A stretch of DNA of 58,224 nucleotides from Tautonia sociabilis. GTDB lineage: Bacteria > Planctomycetota > Planctomycetia > Isosphaerales > Isosphaeraceae. Location of the stretch: assembly GCF_003977685.1 (NCBI RefSeq), contig NZ_RYZH01000045.1, forward strand, positions 1 through 58,224, in the 5' to 3' direction. This document shows, piece by piece, positions 1 through 8,708 of this stretch (positions are counted from its first letter, which is position 1; every line of letters starts with the position of its first letter). Position numbers and translations under genes: made by a program. The notes under the pieces were generated by a model. The model made no database searches. It worked only from the letters and a program-made list of their open reading frames with translations, and had not been told where the DNA came from.

Positions 1-514
1 CCGCATCGCTGGTGGGCGTGGTCTGGGACGGGCAGGCCGACCGACGCCGACGGCGAGGGGGAGGTGCCGGGGCCCCGAGCCCACCGAACCTGCACCGGCA
101 GCTTGACAGTCCCCCTCTCATAGATGGGTTCGCTCCGTCGTCGGCACGACCGGGAACGCCGTGACGGCCGCGCCGCCGGAAGCGGCCTCCGATCGGATGC
201 GGTGCGCCGTCCGTCACTCCCCCTCGCGTTCAGGCGGGATCGCCATGACCGATTGGTATTGAATGGGTTATGTCGATCGTCCGAGTCCATCGCGTCGCTC
301 CCCTTGGCTTCGCTCCGTCGTGCTCGTCCCCGGGAAGAGACGTCCAGGCGATTCCCGCTGACCGTCGGAATGCAAGCGTGCATTTGATCGTGCCGCGTGC
401 GTCGGAGTGGGTCGCAAGCCAAGCATGCGTGATTCCAAGGAGCAGTCGGGGCGGAACCGGGAAGGAGGGGAACCGGCCCCTCGGCGATATCATCGGGGGG
501 TGGGGGGCCGGGAG
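1..514. other. left-edge stretch without a supported gene
   Basis: All three plus-strand frames entering from the left edge stop within about 170 bases, the longest giving roughly 50 residues, so at most the tail of an upstream gene is present. A 13-base motif (TTCGCTCCGTCGT) occurs twice, near 130 and 311. A lone TTGACA at 103-108 has no matching -10 element at normal spacing. Open frames crossing 124-500 have no recognisable product. The segment lies downstream of the minus-strand SGNH hydrolase, so it would hold that transcript's 3' end, but I see no clear terminator. Confidence 0.4.
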
Positions 515-1885
515 TCAGGGAAGGGAATGCGGCCTGGGGGAAGCTCGATCCTTCGGCGAGGCCGGAGCTGAGGGGGAGGAGTCGCCGACGGGGGAGATGC
601 GGATGCGGACCTCGAGGGGCTGGCAGAGGGCTCGGATGGGGGCCATGAGGTGGTCGTCATCGCCGGGAGGGGGAGGGGAGTCGGCGGGGGCTTCGCCCCG
701 GATGCTGGCGCGCCAGGCCTGGGCCTGGGCGGAGCGAAGCGAAGCGAGGAGGCGAAGGACGTCTCGGGAAGCGGCCACGGTGGGGAAGTCGGGGAGGGAG
801 GTGAGGTCGAGTCCGGCGGAGAGCTCCTCGGCCGAGCAGGTGGCGACGGGCTTCGGGGTGGGATCGACCGTCTCGGAGGCGAGGAGGGTATAGGTGCCGG
901 GAGGGAGACCCGAGACGGTGAGGCGGTAGCGGTTGAGACGGTCGGCAATTTGAGCGACGCGGATGAATTCGGGATCCCAGGAGGGGTCGAGGGGAAGGGG
1001 GAGGGGGGAGGTCCAGGTCATTTCCAGCGAGCCGTCGCGCAGGGAAAGGTCGTCGAGGGTGCCCTCCTCGGCCCGGACGGTGCCGGAGTCGGGGTCGACG
1101 ATGACCCGGGCTTCGGCGACCTCGGCGGGGGCTCCCCAGGCGGTCAGGAGGGCCTGGGCGATGAGCCAGTGACCGGCGGGGTCGGGGTGGACGCCGTCGG
1201 GGGAGAGGGAGACGCTCACCCGGTCTTCTCGGCGGAGGCGGAGGTGTTCGGAGATTTCGCCGTGGGGGTCGGCCACGAGCAGGCGGTCGTCGGCGAGGGA
1301 GCGGAGCCAATCGCCGAAGCGGGAGAGGACGTCGTCGTAGTCGACCGCGGGGAAGCGGTAGCCGTAGTGCTTGGCATTCGGGTCGCCGACCTGGCGGCGG
1401 TAGGGATCGTAGGGGGGAGGGGTCATCAGGTCGATCCGGGCGCCGGCCTCGAGGCGGGCCCGCTCGATGAGGCGGTTGATGCCGGCCTGGTACCGGGCGA
1501 AGCGATCGGGCGAGAAGGGGTGATAGATGCCGTCGTTCATGCCGTAGCAGGCGACGACCCGGTCGGGGTGCCAGGCGGTGACGTCTCGCTCGAAGCGGTC
1601 GTGGATCCAGGGGCGGGGGAAGGGGTGGTCGGGCTCGCTGGTGCCGGCGGCGGTCTCGCTGCTGAGCCCGTGGTTGATGACGGTGATGGTGCGGTCGGGG
1701 AATCGGGTGAGCAGGTAGGCCTCGACGTAGACGACGTAGTGGCCCGCCTGGGTGATGCTGTCGCCGATAAAGAGGACGCGCTCGCCATCCCTGGGCAGGG
1801 CGTCGGCGGCCGACGGCGGCGGGGTCGGGAGCAGGAGCAGGGCGGAGAGGGCAAGGGTCGCGATCACGAGGGTTCTCCTGGGCAA
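515..1885 (-). CDS. secreted SGNH/GDSL-family hydrolase
   Basis: A 456-residue protein with a hydrophobic signal peptide (about residues 1-27, ending SAA), so it is probably exported. The SGNH fold is shown by block I GDSI (nucleophile Ser43 in FIGDSITQ), block III GMND (Asn117) and block V DGVH (Asp230, His233). Family members are esterases, lipases or carbohydrate deacetylases. The FIGDSIT start with a PDGVHP block is typical of planctomycete carbohydrate-active SGNH hydrolases, but the substrate cannot be read from sequence. The catalytic domain ends near residue 260. The remaining ~200 residues form a less conserved C-terminal region that ends rich in Pro, Asp and Ser. It is transcribed divergently from the large glycosyltransferase across a 149-base gap. 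Confidence 0.85.
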   Translation of the reverse strand: MPRRTLVIATLALSALLLLPTPPPSAADALPRDGERVLFIGDSITQAGHYVVYVEAYLLTRFPDRTITVINHGLSSETAAGTSEPDHPFPRPWIHDRFERDVTAWHPDRVVACYGMNDGIYHPFSPDRFARYQAGINRLIERARLEAGARIDLMTPPPYDPYRRQVGDPNAKHYGYRFPAVDYDDVLSRFGDWLRSLADDRLLVADPHGEISEHLRLRREDRVSVSLSPDGVHPDPAGHWLIAQALLTAWGAPAEVAEARVIVDPDSGTVRAEEGTLDDLSLRDGSLEMTWTSPLPLPLDPSWDPEFIRVAQIADRLNRYRLTVSGLPPGTYTLLASETVDPTPKPVATCSAEELSAGLDLTSLPDFPTVAASRDVLRLLASLRSAQAQAWRASIRGEAPADSPPPPGDDDHLMAPIRALCQPLEVRIRISPVGDSSPSAPASPKDRASPRPHSLP

Positions 1886-1927
1886 GGACGCACCGGATCG
1901 GGCCCGCCGATCGGGGCTCGGTTCGGA

Positions 1928-1956
1928 TTGACCGACCCCATTGTTCTCGGTATGCC
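1928..1956 (+). promoter_or_regulatory. sigma70-like promoter for the large glycosyltransferase
   Basis: TTGACC (1928-1933) and TATGCC (1951-1956) are separated by exactly 17 bases in the gap between the divergent SGNH hydrolase and glycosyltransferase genes. Transcription would start near 1963, giving a leader of about 70 bases. The -10 element matches the consensus imperfectly. Confidence 0.5.
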
Positions 1957-2034
1957 TCAGCGGATCGACCTCGGAGTGCCGCTCGGGTCGCCGCTCGAAT
2001 CGCCCGATCGACCCGTCGAAGGGAGTTGACGGTC

Positions 2035-5000
2035 ATGCCCGATCGACCCGAACCGCGCAGGATCCCGGGGAACGCCGATCGGAGGCCGGCGAACCCGGTC
2101 CGCGACGCCCCTGGCGCCGGGGAGGCAGAGGGGCCGGTGCTGCTCCAGGCGGCGGAGGCGATCGAGCACACCGTGGAGGATCGGGGGCGTCGGATCCGGG
2201 CGCTGGAGGCCCGGCTGGCCGAGCGGGATCGGCTGGGGATGGCCCTTCGGGAGCGGATCACCGAGCGGGCCCTGTACGCGACCTGGCTCGAATCGGAAGT
2301 CGCGAGGCGGGAGGACCGGCTCGGCGAGCTGGCCCGGGAGCTGGAAGGCCGCTCCGCCGAACTGGCGAGGTTCCGGGCCGACGTGGCGGCGATGCAGGCA
2401 TCCCGGACCTGGAAGGCCGTGGCGACCGTCGGCCGGCTGGTCGACCGAGCGCGATCGGCGGCAAGAGCGATGCGGGGGCTGCCCGCCCGGGTCGTGCGAG
2501 GGAAGGCGAGGCCGATCGGGGGAACACCGGGAATCGGGGGCGAGCCGAGAGGCGATCGGCTCCCGGAGGCTCCGCTCCGGGACGATCGGCCCCCGGAGGA
2601 GGGCCCCCGGCGATCGGCCGTCGAGCCCTCCCGTCCGCGGCGCGATCGCAACGCGATCCTGACGCTCATCCCGCCGAGGGTCGAGCCATATGACGAGTGG
2701 TTGCGCAACAATGCGTGGAACGCGGCGAGACGAACCGAGGCGGAGCGCGACCTCGGACGGCTGACGAGCAAGCCGGTGATCTCGGTGGTGGTGGCGGCGG
2801 CCGGCGAGACGGTGGCCGAACTGAGGGAGACGCTGGCGTCCATCCGGGAGCAGGTCTACCCGGAGCGGGACGTGATCCTCGTCGGCGGCTCGACGTCGGC
2901 GCCGGCCTCGATGGCGGGCAGGGCCCGGGCGAGGGGAGCGGCCGACGGGGATGGATTCGAGGCGCTGAGGGCGGCGGCGAGCGAGGCGACGGGGGAGTAC
3001 CTCGTCGTGCTCGACGGGAGGACGAGGCTGGCTCCCGACGCCCTGCTGGAGATCGCGAGGGCGGCCACCGTCGGGGACGAGCCGGCGATGCTCGTCTTTG
3101 GGGACGAGGACCGGGTCGACGCGGAGGGGAGGCGGTTCGGCCCGAGGTTCCGGCCGGGATGGTCGCCGGAACTGCTGCTGGCGACGCCGGCGATCGGCCG
3201 GGTGTTCGCGGTGAGACGGTCGGATTACGAGGCGGTTGGCGGCCTGAGGCCGGAGTTCGGCGAGGCCTGGCCGTATGACCTCGCCCTGAGACTGGCCGAG
3301 CGGCCGGGGAGGGTGGCCCGCGTTCCCCGGGTGCTCTGGCACGTGTCGGCCGATCGCGAGGGGCCGGATCCGGTCGAGGCGGCCTCGGCTCGGACGATCG
3401 GCCTGGCGGCCCGGGCGGTGTCGGAGGCCCTGGGCCGGCGAGGGATCGAGGCCCGAGTCTGCCAGCCCGGGTGGGCCTCCCGACAGCGGTTCCCGGCCTT
3501 CGAGCTGGAGTTCCCCGACCGAGGGCCAAGGGCGGCGGTCCTGATCCCCTCGAAGGATCGGGTGGACCTGCTCCGGCGGTGTGTCGCGTCCGTCCGGGAG
3601 CGGACAACCTACCGGGACTTCGAGATCGTCATCCTCGACAACGGAAGCGTCGAGCCGGAGACCCTCGAGTACCTGGACGGGCTCGGGGAGGGTTGCCGGG
3701 TGCTCCGGATCGAGAACGAGGGCGGGCGGTTCAACTACGCGAGGCTCCACAACAAGGCAATCACCCTCCTGGGAGACGAATTCGAATTCGTCGTCCTGTT
3801 GAACAACGACACGGAGGTGCGGCGGGGCGAGTGGCTCTCGCAGCTGGTCGGCTACGGCGGGATGGAGGGGGTCGGCGCGGTGGGGGCCCGCCTGCTGTAC
3901 GGGGACGGCCGGATCCAGCACGCGGGGATGCTGACGGACCTGCACGACGGCCTTCCCGGCCACGCCTTCAAGTCGTCGCCGTGGTGGGACGCGGGGGACC
4001 AGCGCCTGGCCCGGCTGCCCCGGAACCTGAGCGCGGTGACGGCCGCCTGCATGCTGGTGCGGCGGTCGACCTTCCTGGAGCTCGGCGGGTTCGACGAGCG
4101 GCGGTTCGCCGTCGGGTACAACGACGTGGATTTCTGTCTGAGGCTCCTCGAGCGGGGCCTGCGGTGCGTGTACGCGCCGAAGGCGGAGCTGCTGCACTTC
4201 GAGGGAGCGACTCGGGGGACGGAGGACGACCCGACGGAGGCCTCCGCGTTCCGGACGGCCTGGGGGCACCGATCGGATCCGTATCACCACCCGGCGCTCA
4301 GCCGGGGAGACGAACGGCTGGGGATCAGCACTCGGAGGGCCGGACCGATCGCATGGCCGGGGGGCCGGCCGGCCCGAGTGCTGATCGCGCTGGACCAGCT
4401 CGACGCGACCGGGGCCGGGCAGCTCGCCCGGGGGCTAGCCGAGGGGGTCCGGGGCCGGGGGCTGGTGGAGGTCGAGGTGCTGGCCCGGGGGGTCGGGCCG
4501 ATCGCCGACCGCTTGCGGGACGAGGGGGTGCGGGTGACGATCGCCCGGGACCGCGAGGAGGACCTGCTCGATCGACTCTCTCGGGGGGATCTGGACCTGC
4601 TGCACGTCGTCGGCCTGGGAGAGGCCGACGCGATCGAGGCGGCGCGGTCGATCGGGCTGCCGACCATCTGGACAATCCGGGAGGCGGTCGACTTCCGGGA
4701 CGCCTTCTCGGGGCTGGGAGCGCACGAGGCCAGGGGGGCGATTGGGGCCTTCTCGGCGGCGTACCGGGTGGTGTTTCCGGCCTGGGGAGTCCGGCGGCCA
4801 TTCCACCCGGTCGAGTCGCGCTGGAACTTCGAGGTCGTGCGCGAGGCGCCGAGACCGATCGCCGACCCGCCGACCCGGTTGGAGGCGAGGCGTCGGCTCG
4901 GCCTGGCGGCCGGCTCGGCCGTCGTGGCCTGCGTGCACGAATCGGACGACCGGGGGGCGGAGGACTTCGTGGTCGCGGCCTCGGAACTGATCCGGTCGGG

Positions 5001-5499
5001 GAGGGAACTCTCGGCGGTCGTGCTGGCGCCGGAGGGGATGCTGCGGTCGCTGGCGAGGGAGGAGGCGGTGCGGTCGATGCCGGACCGGTTCCGCCTGATC
5101 TCCGGGGCCGATGACCCGGGAGCGGCGCTGGCGGCCAGCGACCTGCTGGTGATCGCCCAGCGGCGGGATCCGGCCCCGGCGGCGATCGCGCTGGGCCGGG
5201 CCTTCGGCGCGCCGATGGCCGTCGCCGAGGTCCCCGGAGTGGAGGAGTTCGTGCGTCCCGGGCGATCGGCCTTGCTGTTCGGGGCGGGGGACGTGGGAGG
5301 GATCCGGGGAACCGTCGCGACGCTGCTGGACGACGAGGGGCTCCGGGCCCGCATCTCCCAGGCGAGCCGAGTCCGATCCGGGGAACCCGACGGCTTCGAG
5401 GCGATGGTCCGGTCGTACGAGCGGCTGTATCTCGAGGCGGTCGCCGTGGGGACGGGCCGAGGGATGCCCGGCTTCGGCTGGGAGCGCGAGGCGGCCTGA
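2035..5499 (+). CDS. three-module glycosyltransferase (GT2-GT2-GT4-like)
   Basis: About 1,154 residues. The charged N-terminus (about 30-115) has heptad-like Glu/Arg/Leu content suggesting a coiled coil. A first GT2-type domain begins near residue 245 (KPVISVVVAA) and carries a GDED acidic motif near 355. A second, better-conserved GT2 domain begins near 497 (AVLIPSKDR, then LDNGS) with LLNNDTEV near 587 as the nucleotide-sugar/metal motif and a GGFDE segment. The last third (about 780-1135) looks like a GT4-type fold. Such fused enzymes typically build surface polysaccharide or O-antigen. I chose ATG 2035, nine bases after GGGAG, over the TTG at 2026, which abuts the same ribosome-binding site. 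Donor and acceptor are unknown. The gene is convergent with metF. Confidence 0.85.
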   Translation: MPDRPEPRRIPGNADRRPANPVRDAPGAGEAEGPVLLQAAEAIEHTVEDRGRRIRALEARLAERDRLGMALRERITERALYATWLESEVARREDRLGELARELEGRSAELARFRADVAAMQASRTWKAVATVGRLVDRARSAARAMRGLPARVVRGKARPIGGTPGIGGEPRGDRLPEAPLRDDRPPEEGPRRSAVEPSRPRRDRNAILTLIPPRVEPYDEWLRNNAWNAARRTEAERDLGRLTSKPVISVVVAAAGETVAELRETLASIREQVYPERDVILVGGSTSAPASMAGRARARGAADGDGFEALRAAASEATGEYLVVLDGRTRLAPDALLEIARAATVGDEPAMLVFGDEDRVDAEGRRFGPRFRPGWSPELLLATPAIGRVFAVRRSDYEAVGGLRPEFGEAWPYDLALRLAERPGRVARVPRVLWHVSADREGPDPVEAASARTIGLAARAVSEALGRRGIEARVCQPGWASRQRFPAFELEFPDRGPRAAVLIPSKDRVDLLRRCVASVRERTTYRDFEIVILDNGSVEPETLEYLDGLGEGCRVLRIENEGGRFNYARLHNKAITLLGDEFEFVVLLNNDTEVRRGEWLSQLVGYGGMEGVGAVGARLLYGDGRIQHAGMLTDLHDGLPGHAFKSSPWWDAGDQRLARLPRNLSAVTAACMLVRRSTFLELGGFDERRFAVGYNDVDFCLRLLERGLRCVYAPKAELLHFEGATRGTEDDPTEASAFRTAWGHRSDPYHHPALSRGDERLGISTRRAGPIAWPGGRPARVLIALDQLDATGAGQLARGLAEGVRGRGLVEVEVLARGVGPIADRLRDEGVRVTIARDREEDLLDRLSRGDLDLLHVVGLGEADAIEAARSIGLPTIWTIREAVDFRDAFSGLGAHEARGAIGAFSAAYRVVFPAWGVRRPFHPVESRWNFEVVREAPRPIADPPTRLEARRRLGLAAGSAVVACVHESDDRGAEDFVVAASELIRSGRELSAVVLAPEGMLRSLAREEAVRSMPDRFRLISGADDPGAALAASDLLVIAQRRDPAPAAIALGRAFGAPMAVAEVPGVEEFVRPGRSALLFGAGDVGGIRGTVATLLDDEGLRARISQASRVRSGEPDGFEAMVRSYERLYLEAVAVGTGRGMPGFGWEREAA

Positions 5500-5528
5500 G
5501 GAGCGAACCCCCGATCGCCGGGCAGGGC

Positions 5529-6446
5529 TCAGTCGGTGCGGAGGGCGACGGAGTCCTTGACGCCAAGGTTCTCGTAAATCTGTCGGGTCGCGTCGCTCTT
5601 GTTCAGGGTATAGAAGTGGATGCCGCGCACGTGGTTGTCGAGCAGGTCGCGGCATTGCTCGGTGGCCCAGTGGATGCCGACCTTGGCCACCAGCTCGGGC
5701 GAATACTCGGGGGCGCAGCGCTCGATGGCGCGGAGCAGCCGGGCGGGGAATCGAGCGCCAAGGGCGAGGTCGGCCATGCGGACCATGCCGGGCTTGCTGG
5801 TCACGGGCATGATGCCAGCGATGATGGGCACGGTGATCCCGGCCAGCTCACAGCGCTCGCGGAAGTCGTAGAAGTCCCGGTTGTCGAAGAAGAGCTGAGT
5901 GCAGATGTAGTGCGCGCCGGCGTCGACCTTGCGCTTCAGGTAGTCGAGCTCCTGGAGGCGGTTCGGGGTGACGGGGTGTCCCTCCGGGAACCCGGCGACG
6001 CCGATGCCGAAGCCCCGGGGATCGGGGCGGTTGGGGTGCTCGGCGATGAAGCGGACGAGCTGCTCGGCGTACTGGAAGGCGTCGTTGGCGCGGTCGTAGC
6101 CGGCCGAGTTGCGGGGGGGATCGCCCCGGAGGGCGAGGATGTTCTCGATGCCGGAGGAGGCGTAGCGGTCGAGGATCGCGGAGAGCTCCTCCCGGGAGTG
6201 GCAGACGGAGGTCAGGTGCGAGACGGCGGTGAGATTGGTCTCGGTCTGGATCCGGACGATCAGCTCGTGGGTCCGGTCCCGGGTGGTGCCGCCGGCGCCA
6301 TAGGTGACGGAGACGAACGAGGGCTGCAACTCCTGGAGCTGGCTGATGGTGGCGAACAGGTCTTCGGAGGCCTGGGCCGTCTTGGGAGGGAAGAACTCGA
6401 AGCTAAAGGTCGTCTTGTGCTGGGCCAGGATGTCGAGAATGTGCAT
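5529..6446 (-). CDS. metF: 5,10-methylenetetrahydrofolate reductase
   Basis: Catalyses NAD(P)H-dependent, FAD-linked reduction of 5,10-methylene-THF to 5-methyl-THF, feeding methionine synthesis in the cytosol. The product from ATG 6446 is 305 residues, normal for bacterial MetF. Family motifs are present in order: FSFEFFPPK near the N-terminus, SVTYGAGGTTRD, LALRGDPP and the GVAGFPEGHP segment, then QLFFDN. The open frame continues 70 codons upstream, but that extension is Arg/Pro-rich and unlike the family, so I reject it. No strong Shine-Dalgarno precedes the start and I see no SAM riboswitch in the upstream region. It is convergent with the glycosyltransferase gene (29-base gap). Confidence 0.95.
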   Translation of the reverse strand: MHILDILAQHKTTFSFEFFPPKTAQASEDLFATISQLQELQPSFVSVTYGAGGTTRDRTHELIVRIQTETNLTAVSHLTSVCHSREELSAILDRYASSGIENILALRGDPPRNSAGYDRANDAFQYAEQLVRFIAEHPNRPDPRGFGIGVAGFPEGHPVTPNRLQELDYLKRKVDAGAHYICTQLFFDNRDFYDFRERCELAGITVPIIAGIMPVTSKPGMVRMADLALGARFPARLLRAIERCAPEYSPELVAKVGIHWATEQCRDLLDNHVRGIHFYTLNKSDATRQIYENLGVKDSVALRTD

Positions 6447-6721
6447 GGCGGTCGATTCAAGGTTGAAGGAGGGCCGCCCCCCGGCCCGGTTCCCGAGGCG
6501 TCCGGCCGTTAGGTTACTCGCTTGGGATCGGCGGGCCAAGGGCGATTGAGCCTGGCGAGGAACCCGGGACGCTCTCCCCCGGAGTCGAAGCGATCGGGGA
6601 GGCGGAGGGGGTCGAGTTCCCCGGGCGGTCCTGCCGATCTTGTTCGCACCATACAACCTCCGGCCGATCGGGGGGCGAGGAGCCGGGCCCGGGGAACGCG
6701 AGGGAGGTCCAGGAGGAGACC

Positions 6722-8206
6722 ATGATTCGATTCACGGTCCGGTCGCTGTCGATGAATCGGGTCTCGAGGATGCCCGAGGACCGGGTGGCCGCCCTCCAGC
6801 GGCGTCGGCTCCGGGCCCTGGTGGGGCATGCAATCCAGCACTCGGCGTTCTACCGGGAGCGGTACCGAGGGATCGACCCGGATCGGTTCGAGCTGGAGGA
6901 CCTGGCCCCGACGTCGAAGGGGGAGCTGATGGCCCACTTCGACCGGGTGGTGACCGACCCGGAGATCCGCCGGGCCGACCTGGAGCGGTTCCTGGACGAC
7001 CCGAACAACGAGGGGACGCTGTTCCGGGGCAAGTACATCGCCAGCCACACCTCCGGAAGCCAGGGGCAGCCGATGCTGATCGTGCAGGACCGGGGCCTCT
7101 CGGAGCTGATGTTCGGGCTCCAGATGACGAGGGGGAACGCGAGGAAGCCGACGCCGCTCGAGGCGGCCCGCCGGCTCTGCTCCCCGGCGAGGCTGGCGGT
7201 CGTGACGCTGAAGCGCGGGTTTTACCCGTCGGCCACGGTCTTCCAGGCGATCCCGGCGGCGGCCCGGCCGTTCCTGAGGCTGCTCTGGCTCTCGCAGACC
7301 GATCCCGACGTGATCGACCGGCTGAACGCCTTTCGGCCGACGGCGCTGACCGGCTACGCCGGGGTGCTGGAGGAGCTCGCCCTGGAGGCCGAGTCGGGCC
7401 GGTTGCGGCTGTCCCCCGAGTTGCAGCAGGTGGTCAGCAACAGCGAGGTGCTCACCGATCGCGCCCGGGCCCGAATCCAGGCCGCCTTCGGCCTGCACGT
7501 GATGAACAACTACGCCACGGGAGAGTGCACCTTCTTGAGCAACGGCTGCCGAACCGACCCGGGAGCGCACGTGAACGCCGACTGGGCGATCCTGGAGGTC
7601 GTCGACGCCGACAACCGGCCCGTCCCCGTCGGGACCCCGGGGGCGAAGGTGCTGATCACCAACCTGGCGAACCGGACCTTGCCGTTCATCCGGTACGAGG
7701 TCGGGGACGTGGTGACGATGGCGACCTCGCCGTGCCGCTGCGGAAGCCGCCTGCCGAGGATCGAGCGGATCGACGGCCGGACCGCGGACACGTTCTGGAT
7801 CGAGGAGGGCGGGCGATATCGTCAGCTGATCTCCAGCGTCTTCAAGAACGCGTTCGATTACGCCCGGGAGGTCCGGGAGTGGCAGGCGGTGCAGGTGGAG
7901 CGGAACCGGTTCTCGGTGCGGGTCGAGGTGCTCCCCGGGCAGGAGCTCGACCGGGAGCACCTGCGCCGGGCCCTGGATCGGCAACTGGAGCTGTACCGCT
8001 TCCAGGGGCTGGTGTCGGTGGAGGTCGAGCGGGTGGATCGCCTGGGTCCGGACCCGGAGACGGGGAAGTTCCGGAGAATCGTCAGCCCGATCGGGCCGCC
8101 GAAGGACCTGGAGCAGCGGCTCCGGGTCGACCCGGCGCACCCGGGGCCGATCCCGTCGGGAGTCACCAGCCGAGGACCTCGCCGAGCCGGCTCACCAGGA
8201 CGGTGA
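6722..8206 (+). CDS. PaaK/CapK-like phenylacetate--CoA ligase family protein
   Basis: A 494-residue adenylate-forming enzyme of the phenylacetate-CoA ligase/CapK type. The ATP-binding loop appears as HTSGSQGQPM (about 115-125) and a second core motif as NNYATGEC (about 260), followed by an FIRYEVGD segment. Members activate carboxylic acids as acyl-adenylates; CapK-like members sit in polysaccharide loci. With no paa genes nearby and glycosyltransferases upstream, a polysaccharide-related role is possible but inferred. The start ATG 6722 follows AGGAGGAG by five bases, a very strong ribosome-binding site. Its last 44 bases overlap the 3' end of the opposite-strand DgkA-like gene. Confidence 0.85.
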   Translation: MIRFTVRSLSMNRVSRMPEDRVAALQRRRLRALVGHAIQHSAFYRERYRGIDPDRFELEDLAPTSKGELMAHFDRVVTDPEIRRADLERFLDDPNNEGTLFRGKYIASHTSGSQGQPMLIVQDRGLSELMFGLQMTRGNARKPTPLEAARRLCSPARLAVVTLKRGFYPSATVFQAIPAAARPFLRLLWLSQTDPDVIDRLNAFRPTALTGYAGVLEELALEAESGRLRLSPELQQVVSNSEVLTDRARARIQAAFGLHVMNNYATGECTFLSNGCRTDPGAHVNADWAILEVVDADNRPVPVGTPGAKVLITNLANRTLPFIRYEVGDVVTMATSPCRCGSRLPRIERIDGRTADTFWIEEGGRYRQLISSVFKNAFDYAREVREWQAVQVERNRFSVRVEVLPGQELDREHLRRALDRQLELYRFQGLVSVEVERVDRLGPDPETGKFRRIVSPIGPPKDLEQRLRVDPAHPGPIPSGVTSRGPRRAGSPGR

Positions 8207-8708
8207 TGGTGATCGCGGCGGAGGTCATCGAGGCGAACAGCAGGCCGCCCGCGGCGATCTCCCGGGCGGTCTTCGCCAGCGGGTCGGCCGGGTCGGCGAC
8301 GGCGTCGAGGGCGGCACAGAGAGCGCAGCGGAAGGTCTCGGCGACGAGCACCAGGGCGGCCGAGACGATCAGGAGGCACCAGCCGCCGGCGGAGAGGCCC
8401 AGGAGGGCCGCCGAGATGGCGATCAGCAGCCCTCGGTAGGCGTGGGCGAAATAGCTCGACTCGGCCCGGATGGCGAGCTTGATGCCTCGGGCCCCCTCCG
8501 CCAGCTTCGATCGCGTCGTGGCGCCGCGACGGCTCGGGGCCGTCGGCTCCTGCAAGACCGGAGGGACCGGCAGTGCGACGAGCTCGGCGTCGCTCGGCGG
8601 GTCGACCTCCGCGCCGTCGGGGGGAGCGGCGGGGAGGTCGGGCCGGGGCTCCGAGCCGGGGCCTCCTCGGCCCCGGCTCGGATGCGAGAAGAAGTGCGGG
8701 GCGCTCAT
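8163..8708 (-). CDS. DgkA-like membrane protein (diacylglycerol/undecaprenol kinase family, catalytic motif altered)
   Basis: 181 residues: a Pro-rich soluble N-terminus (~80) and a C-terminal membrane domain with three hydrophobic segments, as in DgkA/UdpK. The family helix (RAESSYFAHAYRG) and the region equivalent to the E. coli active site (VAETFRCALCAALD, then TAREIAAGG) are recognisable without gaps. Relative to E. coli DgkA, Glu69 is kept but Asn72, Glu76, Lys94 and Asp95 read as Arg, Cys, Arg and Glu, so phosphotransfer is doubtful. The ATG overlaps the stop of the upstream LptD-like gene as ATGA, implying translational coupling. Longer in-frame extension upstream is a shadow of that gene. 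It could be an inactive paralogue or a lipid-binding partner. Confidence 0.75.
   Translation of the reverse strand: MSAPHFFSHPSRGRGGPGSEPRPDLPAAPPDGAEVDPPSDAELVALPVPPVLQEPTAPSRRGATTRSKLAEGARGIKLAIRAESSYFAHAYRGLLIAISAALLGLSAGGWCLLIVSAALVLVAETFRCALCAALDAVADPADPLAKTAREIAAGGLLFASMTSAAITITVLVSRLGEVLGW

Noticed and set aside
657..2843. 728-codon minus-strand frame over the SGNH and glycosyltransferase genes
   Set aside because: Overlaps two genes with strong family motifs in other frames; the product is Arg/Pro-rich and matches nothing.
6447..6656. 70-codon N-terminal extension of metF
   Set aside because: Arg/Pro-rich and outside the family's conserved start at MHILDIL.
6630..6660. promoter between metF and the PaaK-like gene (TTGTTC ... 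TACAAC)
   Set aside because: The two hexamers are only about six bases apart, too close for a sigma70 promoter on either strand.
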